From: Euphorbia lathyris
Taxonomy: Eukaryota; Streptophyta; Magnoliopsida; Malpighiales; Euphorbiaceae
Assembly: GCF_963576675.1 (NCBI RefSeq)
Contig: NC_088910.1
Coordinates: 62,260,531 to 62,324,530, forward strand
Length of the DNA stretch: 64,000 bases
Reading direction: 5' to 3'
Within the stretch, counting starts at the first letter, position 1, and each line of letters opens with the position of its first letter. This document shows positions 1-9,571 of the stretch, piece after piece. A model generated the notes under the pieces. The model ran no database searches, was not told the origin of the DNA, and was given only the letters and a program-made list of their open reading frames with translations. The translations under genes and the position numbers were made by a program.

Positions 1-1520
1 CTTATGAAGTATCTGAATCCTCCTCTTGCTTAGACTGACATAGGACCACATACATCCGAATGAATGAGTCCTAGAGTGTCTGATACACGTTCACCTTTAT
101 TGCTAAAGGGTGTCTTTGTCATTTTACCTTTTAAACATGCTTCGCATGTTTCCAATGATTCAGGATCAATTGAATTTATAAGCCCATCTTGATGTAGCTT
201 AAGCATGCGTCTTTTGTTTATATGGCCTAAACGACAATGTCACAAGTAAGTTGAATTATCTATCTTATGTCTTTTGATATCAATTGCGAAAATAGAAATT
301 TTGTCATCTAACACATAAATCCCATTTTGTGATATTCCTAAAAAATAGAAAATCGAATCTCTATAAAAATCGCAATGTTTGTCTTTTATTGAAATATGAA
401 AACCGTCGTCAACAAGACGGCTAATAGAAATAATGTTATGAGACATTTGTGGAACGTATAAACAGTTCCTTAATTCTATTACAAGCCCAGAGGGCAAATT
501 TAAAACATAATCTCCAATTGCGAGGGCAGCAACTCTTGCTCCATTTCCTACTCGCAAGTTTATGCTTCCTTTCTTCAGTTCCCTAGTCCGATTTAGTTCC
601 TGCATATTTGTACAAATATGAGATCCGCATCCGGTATCAAGTACCCAAGATTCAGACTGTGAAACTGTATTTATTTCAATATAAAACATACCAGATGTTG
701 AAGCACTGCCTTTTCCCTTCTTGAGGGAGGCTAGGTACTCCTTGCAGTTCCTTTTCCAATGCCCGTCTTTACCACAGAAGTGGCACTCTCCTTTGGGCTT
801 CTTCACTTCCTTTCCCTTAGCTCTAGCGGGTATGGCTCCCTTGCCTTTCTTGGGATATTTAGGATTGGGAAAGTTCCCCTTCCTTTTCTTTGATCCCTCT
901 ATAACAAGAGCTGATATTGCCTTGTCCTTTTTCATATTGGGCTCAACTGACTTGAGCATATTTGCAAGCTCTTCAAGAGAGGTTTGCAAGTCATTCATCT
1001 GATAGTTCATAATGAACTGTGAATAACTCTCTAGGAGGGATTGGAGAATTAAGTATATGCTTAGTTCGTTATCCATCGCGAATCCAATACTAGAAAGTTT
1101 GGTAATATAGCCAATCATCTTGACACAATGTGTCATCACGGATGTGCCCTCTTGCATCCTGCTACGATATAGTAACTTGGATATCTCGTAGCGTTCGCAC
1201 CTACTCTGTTTCCCAAACAGTTCCTTAAGGTGCATGATGATGGAATAGGCATCCATTTCCTCATGTTGCCTTTGTAATTCCGGTGTCATCGATGCAAGTA
1301 TGATGCATCCCGCATGATCATCATCAGCTTTGTGCTTCTGGTAAGCATCAATTTCTTGAATGGGAGCATCATCAGCAGGGATAGGGGGTATCGATGTATC
1401 AAGTACATACTCTATCTTATCGAACTTCAAAACAATTTTGAGGTTACGAAACCAGTCGGTGAAGTTTGAACCGTTCAACTTGTTATCGGTAAGAATGTTT
1501 TGTAGATTGGTTTTAGTCAT
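1..1520 (-). pseudogene. copia gag-protease-integrase start, two in-frame stops
   Basis: The N-terminal part is a copia-type gag (UBN2-like, about residues 10-190) starting MTKTNLQNILTDNKLNG. A lysine-rich stretch follows, then a CCHC zinc knuckle (CHFCGKDGHWKRNC, about residue 245) and a retroviral-type aspartic protease active site (DTGCGSH, about residue 295). The reading frame stays copia-like after a TGA at about 237-239, where the family has Trp before the HCRLGH pre-integrase motif. It continues through CEACLKGK and the start of integrase (HSDVCGPM) to a second in-frame stop near position 27. Two nonsense changes with no frameshift suggest moderate age. The start codon is the first Met of the conserved gag beginning. 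Read with 1521-1723 as 5' leader. Confidence 0.88.
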
Positions 1521-1723
1521 GATTTTAAGAGTGTTTAATTAAACCTGAGAGTGAGAAAGAGTAAACGTATGTTATTCATTTGCTTTAAAGTATATCAATC
1601 TAAAATTATAGGCCTTTTAGTTTATTTTAGATTGCTCCCACTATTTTGCCAAATTAATAGCCCTCCATATTAATTCGAAGAATTTCACAAATCCTTTAGT
1701 GAGCTAGGATCCTAACTCCTGAG
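1521..1723 (-). other. copia leader, gag-proximal piece
   Basis: This non-coding stretch is joined in sense to 7228 onward once the LTR element between them is removed. The 5-bp duplication ATTTC (1724-1728 and 7223-7227) marks the break. No gene is seen in it. Confidence 0.6.
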
Positions 1724-1728
1724 ATTTC

Positions 1729-3339
1729 TGATAGCTCCCATTTGTATAGGGTTTTTAGGCCCCTTTTAGCTTCCTTTTGCTTTATTTCCTTTCAGTTTTA
1801 TTATCGTTTTGTTGTCTTTTAGTTAGAATTAGTAATTTCTGTTATTTATGGCATTTTCTGTGTTTTCAGGTGTTTTTAGGCCTATTTGAGCATTCCCGAA
1901 CCAGACCGAGCCTTTTGGAGCAATTCTGGACAATTCAGGGACCGTCGGAGCACTTTTGGGACTCGCCAGGGACCATTAGAGCATATTTCGGAAGCCCAAG
2001 GACCAAAACGGATAAAAACCAGAGTTCTGTCCCATTTTGGCACTTGTCTCGACGAGACACAAAAGCGTCTCGGCGAGACAAGGCCTGTCTCGACGAGACA
2101 GGTCCTCGTCTCGACGAGACACTTCCTGTCTCGACGAGACGAGGCGGGAGGGGCACAAAAACGCCTCTCCCTTGCTGGAATGTCGAACTATTATGCCCCA
2201 AAATCCCCTGTTAATATAGAAAACGACCTTTGTACCCCCGGAGACACTAGGGTTTCGCCCTATCTCTATAAATAGGGAGCTCCTCTCAGTTATTCGGGGA
2301 CAGATTCATTAGGAGCCGCCATAATGTAGAAGTTTTAGCTTTTTATTTCCTTGCTTTCTAGATTAGGTTTAATTCCTTTTTATTTTATTTTATTCAAGAA
2401 CAATTGATGGGAGAAGTTCCGCATCTTCTATTTTTGTAATCAGAATCGGCAAAACGGGTTCTAGATTTCTCTCTTTCCCTTTTATCTTTTACGATTATAT
2501 TCAATTGAAGATGTTTTTCCATTATTCCTATTTTCCTATTGCTATGATTGGTTTGTCTATGAACTGATCTCCATCCAATTTGGGATGGGGATGAAATTGA
2601 TTATATGAATATGTATGATTAGGGATCTAGGACCTTTGATTGATCAGTTTATGCATGCTTAATGCCTAGATATTGTTAGGAACAGGATTTATGCTAGAAT
2701 GAACATTGATAATGATCAACTAGCCTGTTTATGTATATAATGTGCCTAATGCCTATTACCCTGACATTAAATAGGATTATAGATAGATGAGAACCTGACC
2801 ACGGAATCGTTTATACCGAACCTGTGTAAATCTGACTTCGCTAGAGACCATTAGGAATGAGGCTTTGTGGCTGGGCTACGGCTTTAGCCTTAATTGTCAA
2901 TAAACCTAATGCTTTGCATGACCTAGGGTATATGCATAATCAAGCCGTCACCCGAATGCATGTGAATAGGAAGGACAATACTGATCATATTAGTCTTTCA
3001 CTTAGGGCAATTACCTTCAATCACTGGTAAAACACAAATCTGAACCCCCTGAACCCATACATAGGATTTAATCAAAGGATTCCTCAGCCTAGGTTGTGTC
3101 ATCCATTAATTCACCTTCTACCCTGTCAATTGTTCACTTTATTTTGTTATGTTTATTGCTTTAATTAGTTATTAAAAAACCCAATATTTATCCAACCCTC
3201 TAAACAATTAGATCATTCTAGGTAGATTTGCTAGTTATAATGAATAGTCCTTGTGGTTCGATCTCGTGCTTAGCACTTTATTACTTGTTGCGATAGGATA
3301 CGCGTGTCCTATTAACTGCTATATACTTTACGAGCATCA
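1729..3339 (+). repeat. 5' LTR of the 1729-7222 element
   Basis: It begins TGATAGCTCCC and ends GAGCATCA. A TATA box (TATAAATA, 2267-2274) marks the likely promoter. A palindrome array lies about 130-220 bp upstream of it in U3. Small apparent reading frames in this LTR are repeated in the 3' LTR and are not genes. Confidence 0.93.
2046..2140. repeat. Array of five 13-bp palindromes in U3 (5' LTR)
   Basis: Five copies of GTCTCGACGAGAC (one has G in the centre) start at 2046, 2067, 2087, 2108 and 2128. The pitch is 20-21 bp, with 7-8 bp unrelated spacers. Each is a perfect 6+6 palindrome around one central base. Confidence 0.95.
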
Positions 3340-3345
3340 AGTTTT

Positions 3346-3363
3346 TGGCGCCGTTGCCGGGGA
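3346..3363 (+). promoter_or_regulatory. Primer-binding site, tRNA-Asp
   Basis: TGGCGCCGTTGCCGGGGA begins 6 bp after the 5' LTR end and is complementary to the 3' end of plant tRNA-Asp, the usual Athila/Tat primer. Confidence 0.93.
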
Positions 3364-3598
3364 CTATTTTGATTATAATTAGATTAAATTTGCTTGGAAC
3401 TATTTTATTTATAATTAGATTATATTTCGAAATACCCGACAACAACACCATCAAGTTTTTGATTAAATGTTGCCGGGACTATTTCGATTATAATCTATGT
3501 AAATTGAATAGGTTAAGATAATTGTTTAGATATGTATATATATATAAAAAAAATAAAAATTTTGGGTTTTTCAAAAAAAAAAAAAAAAATCTCGTGTC

Positions 3599-3717
3599 GT
3601 CTCGCCGAGACACTGTTCATCTCGGCGAGACACAAAAAAAAAAATTTTTTTTTTATTAATAAAAAAAAAAAAAATTCATGTCGTCTCGCCGAGACACTGT
3701 TCATCTCGGCGAGACAC
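3599..3717. repeat. Two palindrome pairs in the internal region
   Basis: GTCTCGCCGAGAC followed 7 bp later by ATCTCGGCGAGAC occurs twice, about 85 bp apart. The arms match those in the LTR arrays but the central base differs. The pitch inside each pair is 20 bp. Confidence 0.9.
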
Positions 3718-5033
3718 ACCAAAAAAAAATTATTTTTTATTTTTTATTTTCTATTTAAAAAAAAAATTTGAATTAACGTTTTTTTTCTCTTTTTTCTTTT
3801 TCTTTTGTTTTCTTCTATTCTTATGTTTGTTTTTTTTTTCTATTGGCAGAACCCTCTAATCGGAATACTCACCGACGCCGGATTAATTTTCAGGACTGCA
3901 GCTTGGAATTGAAAATTTAGCATCGGAAAGTCGGGGTTGGATTGACAAGCCACCCCTGAGGGAGTTTTTCTATCCTATTTCTTTTCTGCACTTTATGTTT
4001 TACTTTTATGTAATGATGGAAGTAAATGCATGTTGTAAGTGTGAGGAGGAGATACTAGGATATGATGATTTTTGATTCTGCCATTTGCATGTTTTTAATT
4101 TCTTTTTGTTTTTATATTAGGTTGCATGTTTTTGTTTTAATTTTAGGATTTAATGCCTTTTGTTTTCGTTTGCTTTTTAATTCTAGGAATAAAAAGAATC
4201 CTAGGCAGTTGAAGTTGATACATTTAGCTATCCCGTAATACAGTTGACAATGCGCTTAAAAATTTGCACATTCTAAATGAAATTTATGCATGCGAAAAAT
4301 CTTGAACAACGTTTGAGTCTCCAAAGAGTATTATTTGCCTAAAATTGACATGGAACGGAACGTTAGTTGAGGCTAGGATTGATACCAATAACCCTTGAAT
4401 TGTGAGTTAGAGCCATAAAGATCAATATTTTAGACTCATGATTAGGAATAATTGATCTCTTAGGTGTGAGATTACATTTATTGTCTTTGTGCTCATAGGA
4501 ATTGCATCCAACACTGGTTGACTTTTGTGTTTCTATTAAACTTGAAATGATTAGGCAACCTAGGTATAGCCCTTTGTGAAATTTAGCCTATTTTTTTTTT
4601 TTGTTTAGCCAAAATCCCTTAACAATTCCACTAGATAAGCCCCTTTGAGCCTTTTACCCCTTTCTTTGATCAACCCTGTTACAAACCTTAGCTTTCTTAA
4701 ATACCATTTCTCACCCAAGTTAATTGACTCAATTTAGTTTTGATAAATCCTTAGACACACATCTCCTTCAAATTCTCGCTAGCAATCATTAAAAGGTTGT
4801 AATTTTAATAGAAGAAGCAACCATTACCCATTTGATTTTCACTCTTTATCCCCTCTATCCAAAAAAAAAAAGGTTAAAAACCAAATCAAAAAAAAAACAA
4901 TAAAATAGAGGAAAGGATAAAAGACGTGTTTATATTTTTAGTTGCCTCCCGAATACTTCACTGATTCACAAACACAACCTTGAGCTTAAACCTTCTTTTA
5001 CATAGCGGAAAACGTGTCCCTTTTAGATTTCGA

Positions 5034-5072
5034 CTTGCTTGAGGACAAGCAAGATTTTAAGTGTGGGGAGGT
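5034..5072 (+). repeat. Upstream duplicate of hairpin plus polypurine tract
   Basis: CTTGCTTGAGGACAAGCAAG, a hairpin, is followed by GTGTGGGGAGGT. It is nearly the same as the true tract ending at 5590, and here is followed by TATAGCTCCC, which resembles the LTR start. It looks like a relic of an older internal/3' LTR junction. Confidence 0.75.
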
Positions 5073-5552
5073 GGTTTATAGCTCCCTAATGCTGAAAATT
5101 TGTCCTTTTTGTAAATTTTTTTACTATTTGAGTCATTAACTTTTTGCCTATAAATTCCATTTTTCCTACCCCAACCCTTAGCCAATGTTACAACCCTTTA
5201 AAGACCTATGATTTTGTTTAATTTTAATGCATTAATTTTGACCGGATGGATGATGCAATCCCAATGTGACCACTTTGTGCAATTAAATGTAGAGCGTTTA
5301 CAAAAAAAATTTCACCCAAACACTTGAGCGTTAGAGTGACCACTTGTGAGCTATCAATTTTAGTCCTTTTCCTTCGTTTTCATGAAGTGTTGATTGATAA
5401 AACCAATTAATCAGTTTTGGAGACTCGTCTGGGGTTCATTATGTTTTTAATTGCAAAATGAATAGTCTGAACTGTTGTGAATAATAAAGTGTAGTAGATT
5501 CTTGTTTTTGTAAGGGAGCTATTTGTTGATTTTTCTCTGCTTTAGATTCTGT

Positions 5553-5590
5553 CTTGCTTGAGGACAAGCAAGATTCAAGTGTGGGGAGGT
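5553..5590 (+). promoter_or_regulatory. Hairpin and polypurine tract before the 3' LTR
   Basis: The hairpin CTTGCTTGAGGACAAGCAAG (5553-5572) and AAGTGTGGGGAGGT directly abut the 3' LTR. This is the expected plus-strand primer of reverse transcription. Confidence 0.85.
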
Positions 5591-7222
5591 TGATAGCTCC
5601 CATTTGTATAGGGTTTTTAGGCCCCTTTTAGCTTCCTTTTGCTTTATTTCCTTTCAGTTTTATTATTGTTTTGTTGTCTTTTAGTTAGAATTAGTAATTT
5701 CTGTTATTTATATCATTTTCTGTGTTTTCAGGTGTTTTTAGGCCTATTTGAGCATTCCCGAACCAGACCGAGCCTTTTGGAGCAATTCTGGACAATTCAG
5801 GGACCGTCGGAGCACTTTTGGGACTCGCCAGGGACCATTAGAGCATATTTCGGAAGCCCAGGGACCAAAATGGATAAAAACCAAAGTTCTGTCCCATTTT
5901 GGCACTTGTCTCGACGAGACACAAAAGCGTCTCGGCGAGACAAGGCCTGTCTCGACGAGACACATAAGTGTCTCGACGAGATAGGTCCTCGTCTCGACGA
6001 GACACTTCCTGTCTCGACGAGACGAGGCGGGAGAGGCACAAAAACGCCTCTCCCTTGCTGGAATGTCGAACTATTATGCCCAAAAAGCCCCTGTTAATAT
6101 AGAAAACGACCTTTGTACCCCCGGAGACACTAGGGTTTCGCCCTATCTCTATAAATAGGGAGCTCCTCTCAGTTATTCGGGGACGGATTCATTAGGAGCC
6201 GCCATAATGTAGAAGTTTTAGCTTTTTATTTCCTTGCTTTCTAGATTAGGTTTAATTCCTTTTTATTTTATTTTATTCAAGAACAATTGATGGGAGAAGT
6301 TCCGCATCTTCTATTTTTGTAATCAGAATCGGCAAAACGGGTTCTAGATTTCTCTCTTTCCCTTTTATCTTTTACGATTATATTCAATTGAAGATGTTTT
6401 TCCATTATTCCTATTTTCCTATTGCTATGATTGGTTTGTCTATGAACTGATCTCCATCCAATTTGGGATGGGGATGAAATTGATTATATGAATATGTATG
6501 ATTAGGGATCTAGGACCTTTGATTGATCAGTTTATGCATGCTTAATGCCTAGATATTGTTAGGAACAGGATTTATGCTAGAATGAACATTGATAATGATC
6601 AACTAGCCTGTTTATGTATATAATGTGCCTAATGCCTATTACCCTGACATTAAATAGGATTATAGATAGATGAGAACCTGACCACGGAATCGTCTATACC
6701 GAACTTGTGTAAATCTGACTTCGCTAGAGACCACTAGGAATGAGGCTTTGTGGCTGGGCTACGGCTTTAGCCTTAATTGTCAATAAACCTAATGCTTTGC
6801 ATGACCTAGGGTATATGCCTAATCAAGCCGTCACCTGAATGCATGTGAATAGGAAGGACAATACTGATCATATTAGTCTTTCACTTAGGGCAATTACCTT
6901 CAATCACTGGTAAAACACAAATCTGAACTCCCTGAACCCATACATAGGATTTAATCAAAGGATTCCTCAGCCTAGGTTGTGTCATCCATTAATTCACCTT
7001 CTACCCTGTCAATTGTTCACTTTATTTTGTTATGTTTATTGCTTTAATTAGTTATTAAAAAACCCAACATTTATCCAACCCTCTAAACAATTAGATCATT
7101 CTAGGTAGATTTGCTAGTTATAACGAATAGTCCTTGTGGTTCGATCTCGTGCTTAGCACTTTATTACTTGTTGCGATAGGATACACTTGTCCTATTAACT
7201 GCTATATACTTTACGAGCATCA
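5591..7222 (+). repeat. 3' LTR of the 1729-7222 element
   Basis: It is colinear with the 5' LTR and almost identical. The one visible large difference is an extra 21-bp palindrome unit. TATAAATA lies at 6150-6157. Confidence 0.93.
5908..6023. repeat. Array of six 13-bp palindromes in U3 (3' LTR)
   Basis: The same array as in the 5' LTR but with one more unit, which accounts exactly for the 21-bp length difference between the LTRs. One copy has a point change (GAGATA in place of GAGACA). Confidence 0.95.
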
Positions 7223-7227
7223 ATTTC

Positions 7228-8258
7228 GCCTTGAGTTTGCTCAACAAGCTAGTCTCATTCGTTAGGTAGATTCATGTAATCAATAACATCTTTAATGTGA
7301 TTCCTAGGTTATTGGGTTACTAACCACATTAGTAACTAATATGCTATTCACATTAATCCCAACCATTTTGCCCATTAGTTTATGACTACATGAGTTTGCT
7401 CATCCAATTATCATAATCTAATTTAAGTATTACCCCATATTCATGAAAAGTGATTTTCGATAATTCAGGTGTTACCGTAAGACCCCGAGCTTGAGTTTGC
7501 TCAACAACCCAAAGGCCCCCAGTACTGCCGGCTGAATTATAATATTAGGGAGGGGCAACCGATTTTAATAACTTGTTTATTTACTTAACTTTTAATGAGG
7601 GATTTTATTTTAGGTCTCATAATCTAACTTAGTCTTGATTTGCTTTAGCATACATCAGACACATACATTGGCGTTATGGACATATCATCTAAATTATTCC
7701 GTCGAGCCAGAGACGGAATAAAAGGCCAAACCTAGGGAAATACTAACTATTACATATTTCTCTTTAGGTCATCCGTCTTCTCCATGGCGCCTTGAAATTA
7801 CATATTAATTTCTATACTACTAAAGAAAACTTCAATTAAATTGAAGGGAATTAGATGAGAGGAGAAATTACAATAGATAGTAGAAAGGCAGGACTCGCAG
7901 ACCCTATTTCAAAAATACAAAAAGACTAAAAGAGGGTCCAAATATGTCCATAACTCCAAACATGCATAGACTCAATTAAATAAATTTAATTGGTTGATTA
8001 CATAAGTATTTTATGTAATATTTAGGCTAATCACATTAACTCATCAAATTAACTTTCATCCAATTTTACTTCTAACAGTTTCGTATCCTTTTATATTAAA
8101 CTTTTAGATTAATATAACTATACAAAACTTTAATTATGCATGTTCCAATTATTTTGATTTTAATTCATTTAAAACCTTTTTGATTTACAAATAGGTAAAA
8201 CAAACTTTTAAATAAATTTTCATTCGATAATCAAAACAGAAAACTATAAATTTCTGAA

Positions 8259-8295
<37 letters not shown>

Positions 8296-8520
8296 AAATT
8301 AATTTTAAACGATTTAAAATCAAGTGGGTCTCGGGCCGGGCCTGAGGTCGGGCTGCTGCCGTTTGGCAGCAGCCCTAGGCGTCAAATCCGCCGCTGCCAG
8401 GCGCCGCGCACAGTTGCTGCTGCGCGGTAGCAACTGCGCGACAACAGTCGGGTCGCGTCGTAAGGCGCGACCCGAGCTGCTGTAATAATTTTTTTTTAAA
8501 TATATATATATATATATATA
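7228..8520 (-). other. copia leader, middle piece
   Basis: No gene is seen. Read on the minus strand it continues into 1723-1521. It includes an AT microsatellite (8265-8292), a GC-rich hairpin block (8325-8482) and ends in the TA run 8501-8520 next to the giant MULE. Its upstream partner is 29824-30144. Confidence 0.55.
8325..8482. other. GC-rich block of nested hairpins
   Basis: About 155 bp of very GC-rich sequence lies between two AT microsatellites. Visible inverted repeats include GCTGCTGCC/GGCAGCAGC (8349-8371), GTTGCTGCTGCGCGGTAGCAAC-type pairing near 8412-8434, and GGGTCGCG/CGCGACCC (8449-8474). It lies in the copia leader, where a structured RNA could matter for translation or packaging; that role is inference. 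Confidence 0.7.
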
Positions 8521-8521
8521 T

Positions 8522-8580
8522 GGAGGAGTTTTCAATGGTGAGTCTCCACCCATGGTGAGTCAATAGGTGACCTGCTATAG
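8522..8580 (+). repeat. Left terminal inverted repeat of the giant MULE
   Basis: GGAGGAGTTTTCAATGGTGAG, then TCTCCACCCATGGTGAGTC. It pairs with 28440-28502 read on the other strand. The motif ATGGTGAGTC is itself repeated inside the end. Confidence 0.65.
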
Positions 8581-9571
8581 CAGGTTACCAAGTTACCTAA
8601 ATACATATTTCTCTCTCCATGATAAATACCATTACGTTTTTTAATAAAGGCTATTACGCTTTTTTAAAAAAGGTTTCTCTCACCACATTAAATTCTTCTT
8701 CTTCACCATCGCTATACCGCTGGTGTCTGGTTCTGTAATAATTTTTGTATTAATCTTACTCATGGATACTAAATCCATATCTTTCTTTACGGTCTTTTTA
8801 TGTTAATTTTTCTGATTGATTCGAGATCCGTATCGTTATAATAAATACATATCATTCTTGTTAATTTTTTTCTAGCTGATTCGAAATATATATTGTTAAC
8901 ACCTCTGATTCGAAATATAATACATGGAAGGTATTTCGATTTCCTTTGATTCATAAATCGATTTTGGTTTTTGATTACGACCACCATTTTTATTAGTAAC
9001 TTCATTCAAGTTCATGAAGTTGAAGATAAGCTTATGGATTTAAGTTGATTTATATAATTATGTATTCGGTTAATTTCTGATTTGGGATATACAATTAGAA
9101 TTGGAAATTTGGGATTGGAGTATGATCAAGAAGATGTCTACATGGAAGTGATAAAACTATGGGTATATAAATGTGTTGATGCTTCAATTATGAAAACTGC
9201 AACAATTTGTAACGAGGAATATGATCAAGAAGACGTATACATATTTTGCAGAAATTTGAAACATAAGTATGAAGAAGATGTCTTCTTATGCCATATATAT
9301 CAGAATCGTATAACTATCAATAAAATCTATACTATTTTAACGATGTAATCTCTTTATGTAATATGTCTCACTCAATTGTTCACAATTCTTTCTGATTTGA
9401 GTATGAGTTGCAAATTGTTTAATTAAATGAAAGATATCCTTTTTTTTGTATTGTTTTTTTAAGTTACTAAAAAAATAACAACCATGAGATATAACATTGC
9501 TAAATTATGTTGTAGCTAATATTAAATGAGCAATGAAAAGGTACAACAAGTAAAGATTGACATTCAATGAA
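8581..9571. other. Left subterminal region, no gene
   Basis: It has four spaced copies of a CTGATTCGAAATATA-like motif (8815-8960). Three copies of the element's 12-bp palindrome lie at 9130-9141, 9229-9240 and 9274-9285. A reading frame at 9082-9348 exists only because the repeated motif has no stops; it shows EYDQEDVY twice and resembles nothing I know. Confidence 0.6.
9274..9285. promoter_or_regulatory. Left-end copy of the 12-bp palindrome (GAAGATGTCTTC)
   Basis: It is the exact reverse complement of the two right-end copies (27763-27774 and 27796-27807), so the element carries this site in inverted orientation near both ends. Confidence 0.6.

Larger units (their letters stand above)
3340..5590 (+). 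other. Internal region of the 1729-7222 element, no genes
   Basis: A/T homopolymer-rich sequence with many stops in all frames. It contains two further palindrome pairs (3599-3717) and two copies of a hairpin plus polypurine tract (5034-5072 and 5553-5590). No gag, protease or polymerase similarity is visible. Confidence 0.85.
1729..7222 (+). mobile_element. Non-autonomous Athila/Tat-like LTR retrotransposon (5.5 kb)
   Basis: Two near-identical LTRs (1611 and 1632 bp, TG...CA) flank a 2.25-kb internal region with no gag or pol reading frame. The insertion is framed by a perfect 5-bp target duplication, ATTTC (1724-1728, 7223-7227). A tRNA-Asp primer site and a G-rich polypurine tract are present, so it is a complete insertion that must have been copied by enzymes supplied in trans. 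The tRNA-Asp primer and the TTTTTGGCGCC junction are typical of the Athila/Tat branch of Ty3/gypsy. The very similar LTRs indicate a fairly recent insertion, younger than the copia leader it interrupts. Confidence 0.93.

Noticed and set aside
721..1002. Open frame on the plus strand inside the copia gag
   Set aside because: It is antisense to a clear gag/zinc-knuckle gene and has no features of its own.
2046..2140. CRISPR-like regular spaced repeats
   Set aside because: Short palindromes at 20-21 bp pitch in a plant LTR, with 7-8 bp spacers. Not a CRISPR array.
1777..2275. Overlapping frames on both strands in the LTRs (repeated at 5639-6097)
   Set aside because: They exist because the palindrome array lacks stops in several frames. 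They lie in LTR U3 and repeat identically in both LTRs.
3513..3771. Frames across the A-rich internal region
   Set aside because: Composed of Lys/Phe homopolymer translation plus palindrome repeats.
9082..9348. 88-residue frame with repeated EYDQEDVY
   Set aside because: The repetition follows the non-coding 12-bp palindrome; no splice or start context supports a gene.
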